Counted from the first letter of the stretch, positions 10,031-19,916 are shown. The stretch is DNA of 64,000 nucleotides from Tillandsia leiboldiana (GCA_029204045.2 CM055067.1:23572838-23636837); one strand, 5' to 3'. The notes: generated by a model from the sequence alone, not told the origin. Numbers and translations: made by a program.

Positions 10031-12726
10031 TGTCACGCCCCCGGGGGTTTTTGAGTCTTTCAAGCGGAAAATTGCATGTATTATTTTTTTTTCCTTAACA
10101 AGGTAACTTAAACCTCATCTCCGGTGCGTGCCAGACCGCCACATACACAAATTCTCTCTGCCCACGGACAGAGTCTCCTTTGCATATGCACGGCGTCTCA
10201 TTTACAACATCATACATCAACCATCAGCCATACAATAGACATACATCGTCAAACAGAGTACAGTAATTTAACTAATGTTATAAAAGCGGCGTCACCGTTT
10301 GGAAAGGATAAAACCAGCGGTTGCAAAACCCGTGCCCACACGGCACTTCGTTTTGAGAAAACGTTTTCGAAATCATTTAGCTTTTCCTGAAAGCGTGCCA
10401 CATAAGAAAACATCACTGAAAGTAACTAAAACGCATAGGTACATCTCATCCACAGTGCTATCTAATACATGTCCACGACTAATAAGATCCACAAGCAAAT
10501 GAACTAATTTAAGCATAAGGAAGACGAGATAAAAACCCAAGTATCCTGACTACGGTCCTCGCGACGCAGTCTCACCGCCCTCCCGGCTAACGCACCTCGT
10601 AACACCTGTCACGGAGTGGGTAAAGTCAGTGACAAACAAAGTAGATGTCTAATATCAATAAGGAATAAGGAGCAAACCAAATACACCGGAACCTTTCGCT
10701 AAAACCCTGCACATAATTAAGCTGGGCACCAACCCCAGATTTACCAATTAAGTTGGGCACCAACCCCAGAGTACCTGTCGGGGAGACTAAAGTCTCCCCT
10801 CGTGCGCAAACACCTTTTTGATGCTTTTAACCCCTTCACGGTGCTGGTGTTCTATTTTCAGCAGGCGCGAAGAGGTCCTCACGGCTCCCACCCCTTTGTG
10901 AGGTACACGGGTCAAAAAGAGACCACTTCTCCGGAAAAGTACACCCATGCGGAGGCCAATCCGCCTGTGTACGTGCAGCATCCGAAAATGGATTTGCCGA
11001 GATCGGCGTGTAGTGAGCACCGCGACCGTAGCCGCTTCAATTGTTAGATAAAATACAATTATGCGAAAGGTTAAACTGTCCATCTACTTTGTTAGACAAA
11101 TTAAGAGCATTTTAATGACGATAGATGCACTTACTGCACTTGTTGCACTTATCGCAACCGTACCCACCTAGTTGAAGAGAAATCGGAACACCTGAATCCT
11201 TCGCGCACCCCCGCTGCGCTCCTGGACCTAAAGAAAGTCCGTAAGGATAACTATAGTCAAAAACGTGTACTAACATCCCAAAACAAAAGACCCAATTTAC
11301 TCTTTTCGACGGAAAAGTCCAACACCGTCCGGGTTGACGAAAACCGGAAATCCCGCGCCGCCGTCGTCGTCCGCCGGAGCCCCGCGCGGTTCGGAACTGC
11401 GCGGCGTGTCTCCGCGGGCGACGCCCACGCGGCGCGGTGCCTCGCGCGGGTGCTGCCCGTGCGGCGGCCGCGCGGCACCCGCGCGGTTGCGGGTCCGCGT
11501 GGGTGCCGCTCGCGCGGTAGCCGCGCGACGCCCATGCGGTGCCCGCGCGGTTGCGGGTCCGCGTGGGTGCCGCCTGCGCGGTAGCCGCGCGGCGCCCGCG
11601 CGGTGCCCGCGCGGTTGCGGGTCCGCGTGGGTGCCGCCCGCGCGGTAGCCGCGCGGCGCCCATGCGGTGCCCGCGCGGTTGTGGGTCCGCGTGGGTGCCG
11701 CCCGCGCGGTAGCCGCGCGGCGCCCATGCGGTGCCCGCGCGGTTGCGGGTCCGCGTGGGTGCCGCCCGCGCGGTAGCCGCGCGGCGCCCATGCGGTGCCC
11801 GCGCGGTTGCGGGTCCGCGTGGGTGCCGCCCGCGCGGTAGTCGCGCGGCGCCCATGCGGTGCCCGCGAGGTTGCGGGTCCGCATGGGTGCCGTCCGTGCG
11901 GTAGCCGCGCGGCGCCCGCGGGGGTATGGCCCGCGCGGTGCCCGCGCGGTCCCGTCGCCGCTTGCGGCGGCGGTGGCCGTCCGCGACTCTCCTCCGCGTG
12001 ATGCCCTAGCGGCACCGCGCGCCTCCGCCGTCCGTTCCGTGCCCTAGCATGGCGACGATGACGGCGACGGCGACGGATACGACGGAGAAACCCAAGAACT
12101 CAAACAAAAAGGACGACGGAAAAAACCCAAATAATTTGTAACAATTATTTTACTAACCGAAGATCGACGGGAAGGTTGTCCGGTCGCGTTCTTGCATTCG
12201 GTTCGATGTCCGGGAAGATCGGGCTCCTTCTCTTTCTCCTTTCCCTTTCTTCCGGCTAGGGTTCCGTCTTTTCCTTTTTTTCTCTCCTCACCGATTAGGG
12301 TTCTTATTTTTCTTTTCTTTTCTTTCCGATAATCGGGATCCCTTATATAGCTCGTATTATATCTTTAATTAATTTCCTCTTTAATTCGTACGTAAGAGAA
12401 TTCTATTTTCCGTCATCGGATAATTAATTAACTAATTAATTATCCCCTTCGAGATAACCCACCTTATCTCTAACGGGTGCAAGATATTTTGCACGGATTC
12501 CGATGCATGACTAATCACCGTATCACTAGGAATTCCGTTCCGGGAGATCCCGATATCGGATTTCAGATCCGATCGCACCGTCGGCCTTCTTTTTCCGCGC
12601 TCTATCGCAGAAAAATACCAGCACCACACACTGGCCAACTTTTAAGAATTGAATAATTTTATTTCACTTAAAGGCTTAAATGACTATATGTGGGTCAAAA
12701 ATACCCCTAAGGGCCGGATCACTACA
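10031..12726 (-). mobile_element. Solo LTR, family A copy 1, reverse orientation
   Basis: It begins TGTCACGCCCCCGGGG and ends with CACTACA on the + strand. Read on the minus strand it starts TGTAGTGATCCGGCC and ends GGGGCGTGACA, so it is TG...CA bounded. It is flanked by CTCGG and CTTGG. It matches LTR A copy 2 (29536 on) along its length in the opposite orientation. On the minus strand a TATA-like CTATATAAGG lies near 12344-12353. No primer site, polypurine tract or pol domain lies inside, so this is a solo LTR left by LTR-LTR recombination. It splits the Tat integrase gene. Confidence 0.9.
11473..11925 (-). repeat. 64-bp GC-rich minisatellite, seven copies, in LTR A copy 1
   Basis: Unit starts fall at 11473, 11537, 11601, 11665, 11729, 11793 and 11857, exactly 64 bp apart. 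Each unit has GGTTGCGGGTCCGCGTGGG or a close variant and repeated GCGCGG words, and neighbours differ by only a few substitutions. The unit contains no stop in several frames and 64 is not a multiple of three, so every frame cycles through the unit and gives Arg/Ala/Pro-rich ORFs of about 200-250 codons. These are artefacts, not genes. Confidence 0.93.
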
Positions 12727-12731
12727 CTTGG
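12727..12731. repeat. Right target-site duplication of solo LTR A
   Basis: CTTGG follows the CA end of the solo LTR. Joining the flanks with one copy restores the phase of the integrase reading frame. Confidence 0.75.
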
Positions 12732-13016
12732 TATCTAAGCTAGCGTTACCCATCGGCAAGAAGAGTCAGCTTTATGGAAAATGGTCACCAAACTGGGAAG
12801 GACCATTTCGGGCCAGACAAGTGACTAGAGGAAATTCCTACTACTTAGAGACCCAAGAAGGCGCGGAAGGAGACCAGGCGATCAACAGGAAATATCTAAA
12901 GCACTATCGTACGTCAGTATGGGAAGATGTAGGATGAACAACAGAGGAAGCTTTGCATCTCAACAGAAGAAATTGACTCAACATTGACAATCACCCGAAC
13001 GGCACCTCAGGTGATT

Positions 13017-13029
13017 GCCGAGGGGGTAT
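13017..13029 (+). other. Polypurine tract of the Tat-lineage element
   Basis: A CCGAGGGGGTAT run sits immediately before the TG of the 3' LTR at 13030 and downstream of the integrase stop, the expected site for plus-strand priming. Confidence 0.7.
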
Positions 13030-13386
13030 TGTTGAGACCAGAATTTTCGCCTCCTATGGGAGCGACACGTGGCGGATACCGTCGACCGACAGACATCAGC
13101 TGACGGGAAAATGCGTCAGAAGAAGAAGACCTGCATCTCGATGTCCGACGCAGGGAGATTCGGCAAACGACGCACACCATCGGCTGAAAGTATCAGCCGA
13201 CAAGAGGAGCAACCGACAAAAGGATCGTCGCTTCAATCCAAGGTCAGTTTCGGCTAGAGAAGGACATCAATCCGCCCAGTCAAGCGACAAAGAAAGGCGG
13301 GAGTTTGAGTCAAATTTTGGCCGCTCAGGCCGAAAGAAGGAAGACTCCGGAAGGAAGGAGTGCGGAACTTGGGCGCAAATCCTGCA
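13030..13386 (+). mobile_element. Truncated 3' LTR of the Tat-lineage element
   Basis: It starts TGTTGAGACCAG right after the polypurine tract and contains GACACGTGGCGG and ATCGGCTGAAAGTATCAGCC. It runs to about 13386, where an unrelated foldback element begins. No closing CA end was found, so the rest is lost or displaced. The ORF at 13069-13257 lies in the LTR and is not considered a gene. Confidence 0.7.
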
Positions 13387-13390
13387 ACGG

Positions 13391-14420
13391 TTTAGACACG
13401 CAGTCTCAAAACGCGTGTTTAGACACGCAATTTAAACACGCGTGTGTAGAAAAAGATAAATGAATTTTTAAAAAATATGTCAAAAAAATAAGTTTCATAT
13501 TCCATTTTTTATTTTTATTTTATTAAATATTTATATATTATTTTATATATTTTTTTATATTTTTAAATTATTAGTTTGAATATTTATTACTGACATTAAT
13601 ATATATTTAAATTATTTTTTTCTTAATCATATATTTTTTGAATATTTATTCTTAATCATATATTCTTAATCATATATTCTTTTGAATGTTTAGATTGTTA
13701 GTTTGAATATTTATTACTGACATTAATATATATTTAAATTAATTTACTTTTAATTATATTCTTTTTAATTTTTCTTGCGTAAGAAAAGAAAAAGAACAAT
13801 TTTTTTTTTTCGCCAAAAGGATAACAATAAATTTCTTTTTACGGTACGAAAATAAAATAAAATAAAATATCCGTTTGTTTCAGAAAATTTAAAAATATGA
13901 AAAATATATAAAATAATATATAAATATTTAATAAATAAAAAAATAAAAAATAGAATGTGGAACTCAATTTTTATATGTAGATGTTTTTTTGGATATTTTT
14001 TTATTTTTTTAAAAAAAATATTTTTTTATTTTTTTAAAAATTTGATTCTTTCTAAATTTGATTGTTTAGATGGTTGGTTTGAATATTTATCACTGACATT
14101 ATTATATATTTAAATTAATTTATTCTTAATCATATATATATTTTTTTATTGCCTAAGAAAAAAAATAAACTAATTTTTTTTTTCCGCCAAAAGGATGAAA
14201 ATAAATTTTTTTTTTGCAGTACGAAAATAATAATAAAAAAATTCGTTTGTTTGAGATAATTTAAAAATATAAAAAATATATAAAATAATATATAAATATT
14301 TAATAAAAAAAAATGGAATGTGAAACTTATATTTTTTGACATATTTTTTAAAAATCTGTTTATTTTTTTTTGTAGACACGCGTGTTGAGCTAAACACGCA
14401 GTCTCAACACGCGTGTTCAA
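13391..14420. mobile_element. AT-rich foldback (long inverted repeat) element
   Basis: The left arm (about 13391-13600) and right arm (about 14200-14420) are imperfect inverted repeats of roughly 200 bp. Both carry ACACGCGTGT words and, further in, TTTTTAAAAAATATGTC and TTATATATTATTTTATATAT. Between them, a block with CGCCAAAAGGAT and CGTTTGTTT occurs twice (about 13770-13960 and 14150-14310), a tandem partial duplication, and the first of these is itself an inverted match to the left arm. No transposase was found. I could not fix a target duplication, so the family is unassigned. Confidence 0.65.
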
Positions 14421-14824
14421 CTCAATCCAACTCATGCTCCCGTAGCTGTGTAGTGAGCGCAACAGGCACCCATAGGGCTATTTTTGCAAATACAAATTTT
14501 ATAGGGTCATTTTTAAAAATACATATTTTTAGAGGGTCATTTTCAAAAAAGTCCTATATTTTTACTAAAATTTATTTAAATTTTTATAAAATCTAAAATA
14601 AAGCGTGTAAGATTTATATTTTTTTAAAAAATATATAGATACACCTCCAGAAATTTTTTATAATTATGCCGTAAATCCAAAAGGTCGTAATTTTTAACCC
14701 CTTTAAAATGATGGGTTGTAGAGTTTGTCGATCCTTTCTAGGGTTTAGTTGAAAAAAAAAAAAAATGATGAAATAAGAAAAAAAAAAGAAAAAAGAATGA
14801 TTATATAAGTGAGGTAATAAAAAT
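14421..14824. other. Intergenic AT-rich stretch, no gene seen
   Basis: It contains a short repeated phrase (AGGGTCATTTT at two places near 14503 and 14535) and homopolymer A runs near 14750-14790. No coding or RNA gene was recognised. Confidence 0.5.
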
Positions 14825-14995
14825 GGAAAATGCTAGATGTATACCCCAAATGGGGTATACATTTTACACCCACTCCATTCTAGGGGTGGATGAATTCCAC
14901 TCATCACATCGAATGACGAGGAGATGAATACCCATCCTAGGATGGGTGGGTGTAGGATGTACACCCCATTTAGGGGTGTACACCTAGCACTTCTC
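14825..14995. mobile_element. Mutator-type MITE with 9-bp target duplication
   Basis: This 171-bp element has terminal inverted repeats of about 60 bp: the left end GGAAAATGCTAGATGTA and the inverted right end GAGAAGTGCTAGGTGTA agree at most positions, continuing into ACACCC-rich arms. It is flanked by identical 9-bp repeats AATAAAAAT at 14816-14824 and 14996-15004. A 9-bp duplication with long terminal repeats starting with G points to the Mutator superfamily. No coding capacity. Confidence 0.85.
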
Positions 14996-15204
14996 AATAA
15001 AAATACAACCCAAAAAGGGTTTGTAGGTGTAGGCATGGCTCTTTAAGAAGAACCATACAAATACCGAACCGAAGCGACGGATTCTGACTCCGCGCTCCGT
15101 CTACAAAACACTCGATCGATTCCTACCCACGTCATCGTCGTCGTCGTTTCCTCTCTCTTCCTCCTCCCTCGTAGCTTCAAAATTTAGTGGAGGAAACTAA
15201 AGCC

Positions 15205-15241
15205 ATGGACGATCCTCGACAATCCCAACTCCACCTAGGAG
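15205..15241 (+). CDS. Possible orphan first exon (MDDPRQSQLHLG...)
   Basis: An ATG in strong context (AAAGCCATGGAC) opens a 12-codon reading MDDPRQSQLHLG followed directly by a good 5' splice site (GG then GTAAAAG at 15242). Upstream is a CT/TC-rich leader-like stretch with TCGTCGTCGTCG. No acceptor that continues a recognisable protein was found; about 450 bp downstream an open run near 15690-15824 reads HELLLYFGYWCSRDLERS and ends with TAA, but the simplest splice puts it out of frame. It may be the remnant of a gene cut up by insertions. Low confidence. Confidence 0.25.
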
Positions 15242-16857
15242 GTAAAAGTTTCCGATTCCCAACCTTTCCAATCACATCCATTCTCTTTTAATCTCTGTGC
15301 GTTTTTTTTTAAAAAAAATCTTTACCTTTTAATGATACTTTGCGATAGGGAAATTTTGGACGAGATTAAATTATAGTTATTTGATTGGTTTAGGGATTCA
15401 CCAATCTGTTTTTTTTTTTTTTTTTTTTTTTTTTGTTAAAATGTATGGAGATTTTGTATTTAAGTTTTTATTCTTCGTTAAGGTAAATATTTTAGTAAAT
15501 TTAATGGTTCTATTAGTTATTAACGATTAATTACTAAATAGCGATTAAAGTTATTAAATTTGATACAATCACTAATGAATTTGATAATCAAATTCTTTTC
15601 TGACAAATTATTTAATTCAAAAAAAAAAAATTCAAAAAAAGGGGAGGCGGGGGGTTTTTTTTTTTTTTTTTGGTTTTGTGTGTGTTGCTGTGAAGGTGCA
15701 TGAGTTGTTGTTATATTTTGGCTACTGGTGCTCCAGAGATTTAGAGAGAAGTGTGGGTTGGATGGATGCATACGAGGTGCTCGACCAATTGTCTCAGTCA
15801 ACCGAGGCTTTTATAGCCACTTAAAACTCATTGTAGCGAGGGGGTGTTAATTGTGGGTTTGTGGCACAAGCAACCCAATGATCCCAGTGTTGTCGCATGT
15901 TCAGATGGGTATTGGGTAGGTATATTGAGTTGAGCGCTGTGCTACGGGTCTCTAAGCATGTTACTCTTATACGTTTGTTGATGAGTTGGCATTCATGATG
16001 CGAGGAGATTTGATTAATTTATACTCGTAATTGAAAATGTCACATAGGAGGATAGCATGTTGGTAATAATATAATGGGACCGATAGTGGGGAACCCAAAG
16101 CGATCCCTATTAACATAGCATAAATTATTATTGATATTGAACCATTGATATCAGGATCGCAGACCCCTTATCTGAATTGGGATCCGAATCGCATGTTCTG
16201 ATTCATGGTAATCCAACTGTCCCAAAATAAAACATTCACCCGCAATCCAACTGTCCCAAAATACTCCATAGGCCCCCTAGTAATAAAATATTAATATTCT
16301 ATTCCCAACCCATACGGTCCAAATAATATAAAATATCATCCAAATATTCATAAGTATTCTTCTACTACTATCAATCAACCTACAAGCAAACCTACAAGCT
16401 ACCAAGCAGACATAAAAGGTAGTATGCCGTTCTCGACAACACGGAATCCACCCGGATTGCTAATCCCGGAAGAAAGCAAAAGGCGGGACAACGACGCACT
16501 CTGCGGCGACCTCCAAACCCCGCACGGCTCCCACAACGCCGAAATCCTATGGAAAAATCCTACGACAGAAATCCACGAGATCAGGATCCTAAATCAAGCA
16601 TAATCAAATCTTTAAATCATAATTTCACCAAGAATTTCTCTAATAAAAAATCTACTGTAAAAATCTAGCCTAAAAAATCCAAATCAAATAATAAAATAAT
16701 CAAAACCAACCTCAAAGTCGATGCACCAGAAAATCACACGCGTGCGCCCTTGCTCGACTCCACGGATCACCTCACGCGCTCGCCGCCTCTCCTCTTGATC
16801 TCTCTCACGCTCTTAGTCTCTCTCACTCTCCCTCTCATTTGCTTTCTCGTACAACAC

Positions 16858-16907
16858 CTGAAGAAGAAGAAGAAGAAGAAGAAGAAGAAGAAGAAGAAGA
16901 AGAAGAA
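16858..16907 (+). repeat. (GAA)n microsatellite
   Basis: About 16 uninterrupted GAA/AAG triplets follow a CT-rich stretch. The Lys-only ORF over it is an artefact. Confidence 0.95.
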
Positions 16908-17282
16908 AGGAGAGAACCACCCCTCCATTTAGCTGTCAACCACCAAAAAAAGGTACAATTGCCAATAGGTCTTCGAAAAAATCGCGTAATTAATTATTAG
17001 CCCAAATCTGATTTGATTCGTCCAATTGGAGTCCTTCTGAATATCCAATTAATCTCAAATTTGATAGGCATACTCCAATAAAGTCAAATAGTAGTAAGTT
17101 ATCTTAAGTTTCCAATTTTGAGCCCCTTCTGATCACCGAAAGTATTGCTGACTAAATTTTTTTATAGATTATTGTTAGGCTCCATTTTCACTGCTCGGAT
17201 ATCCAAATGATGCAAAATTTTTATTCTGGCCTCAAAACAATAGTACAGATAACCTCACAAAATTTCAAAATTTTTCGCCACA

Positions 17283-17287
17283 ATGAA
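17283..17287. repeat. Left target-site duplication of Cassandra TRIM
   Basis: ATGAA immediately precedes the 5' LTR and is repeated exactly at 17864-17868 after the 3' LTR. Confidence 0.9.
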
Positions 17288-17464
17288 TGTGACACCCCCG
17301 GAATTTGGATTAGTCCTATATATAAATGATATAATAGGACTAAATCTCTAACCCGGCTATAGCATTTTGGATGGTAGCAAGATCCAAGAGGAACATGAGA
17401 GTTAAGCGTGCTAGAGCTAGAGTAGTTCTAGGATGGGTGACCCCTTGGGAAGTGGGGCGTCACA
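17288..17464 (+). repeat. 5' LTR of Cassandra (177 bp)
   Basis: It runs from TGTGACACCC to GGCGTCACA. The 5S-like block covers about 17361-17453, with box A at 17400-17411 and box C at 17430-17453. In box C this copy reads CCCCTTGGG. Confidence 0.95.
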
Positions 17465-17466
17465 GT

Positions 17467-17479
17467 TGGTATCAGAGCC
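17467..17479 (+). other. Primer binding site (tRNA-iMet type) of Cassandra
   Basis: TGGTATCAGAGCC is complementary to the 3' end of plant initiator methionine tRNA, two bases after the 5' LTR. Confidence 0.93.
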
Positions 17480-17670
17480 ATTCACCAGCCGGAAATGTGA
17501 GATGAGTCTCGGCTGAGCCAGGGTTATATAGCGGGTAGAGCGAGACTCCCCGGCTAATGACCGTTGTGAGTGGAGTGCAGCTCCTCACAAGGTCGGCTAA
17601 GGCTAGCGAGACGAGTCTCACATCGCCTGGTGCTTGTGAGTGTGCTTGAGCCTGACGTGGACGTCAGGGC

Positions 17671-17686
17671 TTAAAGGGGGGAAGAA
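17671..17686 (+). other. Polypurine tract of Cassandra
   Basis: TTAAAGGGGGGAAGAA abuts the 3' LTR start at 17687. Confidence 0.9.
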
Positions 17687-17863
17687 TGTGACACCCCCGG
17701 AATTTGGATTAGTCCTATATATAAATGATATAATAGGACTAAATCTCTAACCCGGCTATAGCATTTTGGATGGTAGCAAGATCCAAGAGGAACATGAGAG
17801 TTAAGCGTGCTAGAGCTAGAGTAGTTCTAGGATGGGTGACCCCCTGGGAAGTGGGGCGTCACA
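17687..17863 (+). repeat. 3' LTR of Cassandra (177 bp)
   Basis: Identical to the 5' LTR except one C for T in box C (CCCCCTGGG). The C form is closer to true plant 5S rRNA. Box A lies at 17799-17810 and box C at 17829-17852. Confidence 0.95.
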
Positions 17864-18598
17864 ATGAATTTTCAGCTGAAATATAAATCCTGTTACTTAT
17901 AAAAAAATTCGAAATCTCCTTTTTTTCATTTCAATTTCACCACAAGTCAATCCGGAATTATCTTTTACGTCTCGTAGTTCAATAAAAATAATATTTCACA
18001 CTATCTTTATTCACACCTGCATATATAATAAAAATCCAATATATTATACTCCGTCTGCTAAAGCTGTCACTATTGGCCCAAAAGCTTGAAAATTGTAAAC
18101 GGTTCAAAATGTATAATTGGATTGGATTTTGAAGTTAAATAAAATGATCAAAATTTTGTAAATTAATTATCAATTTTCTAGTTTTTGGTCTATTTGGTTG
18201 GCTAAATCATAATATTTTGAAGTTAGTCATACAGATAATGACATAAAATTATAACGTAAAATATGTTTACACTTGCAATATTAGAAAAAGGTAATGGTTG
18301 TCTTTTCTTCACAATCATATTATAGAATATAGCGCTTGCTATCTGCTTTTTGCTATGAGACCTCCCAAATGCTATATGTCTGCTATCAGTTGTTTACAAC
18401 CTTCATTTTGATTAGGAAAGAGAATATCTAATCCTACCTTAATGAAAGAAAGAAAAAACAAACTATATAGTAATTTTATGTTTATCGATTCTTATAGACG
18501 TTCTGAATAAACCTTTCGGATTAACGATCTTGCAAATCCTAACCTCCTCATACCGCATTCCTAAGAAACTAGCGTATTGCATTCCTATACCTGAGCCG
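17864..18598. other. Intergenic sequence, no gene seen
   Basis: AT-rich sequence between Cassandra and the hAT element. I see no coding region, RNA gene or clear repeat. Confidence 0.5.
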
Positions 18599-19916
18599 CA
18601 TACTAGCAAGGTTGTAAATAGCGGAAAGTGGGTACATAGCATCTGGGGAGTATGAAAAAGGATATCGAATAGTGAGCACCATAGCGGCCGTTATGAACCC
18701 ATGGCGGATTTTATAATAAATTTTATAAATACTTATATTCCTAACTGCATTTGTATTTAAAATAATAGCAATAACATATTAGTTATTGTCTTGATAGAAA
18801 CCAGATTAGAGGTGACCTGGATTGAGTTGTGCGATCAAGGTCTAGCTCGCCTTCTTGAGATGAATCGGTCTCTGGATTGACCCTCGAATGCTCCACGTTT
18901 TAAAAGATCATGCGATTCGGTTGCGGAGGGATCGACTCAACTGATTCTGATCAAATGATCTGAAGAAAGTTGGGAACAAATAGGCTCGGCTTTATCAAAG
19001 ACTCGGCTGAAAGAGCCAAATTGATTCTATTAAGAACTTGGAAACTTGGGTTACAAGTAAACTACTCTTAGGAAAGCTATAAAGAAAGTTGTAGATGCAA
19101 AAAAGTTAGTCTACTCTAGAAAGTTGTAAATTGTAGAAAATGTAAGTGCAGTCTTGTTTCAAGGGTGTAAGATCCCTATTACAAAATTCAAAATCACTAT
19201 TTATAGTAATTTGTTGTCAGCCTGCGTCTATTGGTTGGTTCATGTAATAGGAGAGTGTTGTAGCCACGATCGCGTAGGTTACGCTCCTGTAATCATGATT
19301 GCGTGAGTAACGCCCCACGTTTCAACCATTCCCGCTTGAAGTCTCTTCGTCTGCAGGCTCTCTGCTCCTGGCTCCTGGTGTACCACGTATTCTTATTTCT
19401 TTGGCTCCTTAGTGGGCCGGGCCATCTACCTTATGGCGCAATTATATGTGCACCAACAGTTATAAATATAGAAGTATAACTCTCGATTTCTCCACATGTA
19501 TATTCCAAATAATGTTTCTACTTAGCATAGTTATCCTTCGTAGCTGTGGTGATCCTTAACGGCCACTGATAAGTCTATGTTGTTGCTATGTTGCTTTTCT
19601 CCCCACACGAATAAAATCATAATGTTTTTTTAGTTTCTCATAAGAAACATAGTTGAATAGTTACTCTGGTACTCACTAAATATTTTATTTTTTCTTTTAG
19701 GACAATTTTTTAAAGATTTTAGTGATTTTAGGACTGAACCGACTCATGGAATCCTTTGAAAATTGAGGTCTAAAATGGACCCGCTTTTGTTCCCGCTATA
19801 GCGGCTGCTATGATCTCAGTCCGCTATATTCAGTTTTTAATAGTATAGCATAGCATTTGCGCATTAAAACTGCTATAGCGGCCGTATTAGCTGCTATTTA
19901 GAACACTGCATACTAT
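18599..19916. mobile_element. Non-autonomous hAT element with 8-bp target duplication
   Basis: The element itself is 18607-19908. The left end CAAGGTTGTAAATAGCGG and inverted right end CAGTGTTCTAAATAGCAG are imperfect terminal inverted repeats of the hAT type. Flanks are CATACTAG (18599-18606) and CATACTAT (19909-19916), seven of eight bases alike. Subterminal AGCGGCCG words occur at both ends. No transposase is present. It carries a 672-bp solo LTR; without it the element is about 625 bp. Confidence 0.85.
18787..19458 (+). mobile_element. Solo LTR (672 bp) nested in the hAT element
   Basis: Bounded by TGTCTTGATAG and GTGCACCAACA and flanked by perfect GTTAT duplications at 18782-18786 and 19459-19463. 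No primer site or coding domain inside. A TATA-like CTATTTATAG lies near 19198. Orientation and superfamily are not certain; the 5-bp duplication fits either Gypsy or Copia. Confidence 0.85.

Larger units (their letters stand above)
9100..12937 (+). pseudogene. Tat-lineage Gypsy integrase, split by solo LTR A
   Basis: The zinc-binding N-terminus and catalytic core lie at 9100-9957. Visible motifs are GFCGSHLAGRS, CINYAKGCQECQ, the D-rich start WAMDLIGEV, VDYFTKWVEARP, GVPETITIDQGTMF, and SPYYAQANGQAEAMNK holding the catalytic Glu. A TGA stops the frame at 9955-9957. The same frame continues to 10030, is cut by the 2,696-bp solo LTR, and resumes at 12732 in the same phase once one copy of the target duplication is discounted. 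The C-terminal part shows GKWSPNWEGPF and ends with the stop after VWEDVG at 12937. The three pieces are clearly one gene broken by one insertion plus point nonsense. Confidence 0.88.
5656..13386 (+). mobile_element. Decayed Ty3/Gypsy Tat-lineage retrotransposon, interrupted by a solo LTR
   Basis: The element reads, in order: last bases of a 5' LTR ending CTAACA (5656-5669), a primer-site-like stretch with TTGGCACACCTAGTGGGA, gag traces, RT, a first RNase H, a second RNase H (see the pol entry), integrase, a polypurine tract and 357 bp of 3' LTR starting TGTTGAGACC at 13030. The second RNase H after the usual one is characteristic of the Tat group of plant Gypsy elements. Excluding the inserted solo LTR (10031-12726) the internal region is only about 4.7 kb, short for Tat, so gag/protease sequence is probably deleted. 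The 3' LTR stops at about 13386 against the foldback element. Confidence 0.8.
15242..17287. other. Unassigned intergenic sequence
   Basis: No gene was recognised. It holds a long T run near 15411-15434, a duplicated AATCCAACTGTCCCAAAAT (about 16211 and 16240), and the GAA microsatellite at 16858-16907. The part from about 16300 to 17280 is leader-like on the minus strand and may be an old LTR remnant, which I could not prove because no TG/CA ends or duplication were found. Confidence 0.4.
17288..17863 (+). mobile_element. Complete Cassandra TRIM retrotransposon carrying 5S-like LTRs
   Basis: This 576-bp element has two 177-bp LTRs, a tRNA-iMet-type primer site two bases after the 5' LTR, about 222 bp of internal sequence, a purine tract before the 3' LTR, and perfect ATGAA target duplications. 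The LTRs contain a 5S rRNA-like block with the RNA polymerase III internal promoter words AGTTAAGCGTGC and AGGATGGGTGACC...TGGGAAGT, the defining feature of Cassandra. It encodes no protein, so it depends on proteins from other elements. The LTRs differ at a single position, pointing to recent insertion. Confidence 0.95.

Noticed and set aside
11112..12015. ORFs of about 195-252 codons, Arg/Ala/Pro/His-rich, on the minus strand
   Set aside because: They lie over the 64-bp GC-rich minisatellite of a solo LTR; all frames are open because the unit lacks stops and its length is not a multiple of three.
16300..17280. A minus-strand LTR
   Set aside because: Composition is suggestive, but no TG/CA boundaries, target duplication or second copy was found.
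17361..17453. A 5S rRNA gene
   Set aside because: The 5S-like block is partial, diverged and duplicated within the Cassandra LTRs; it is not a true 5S gene.
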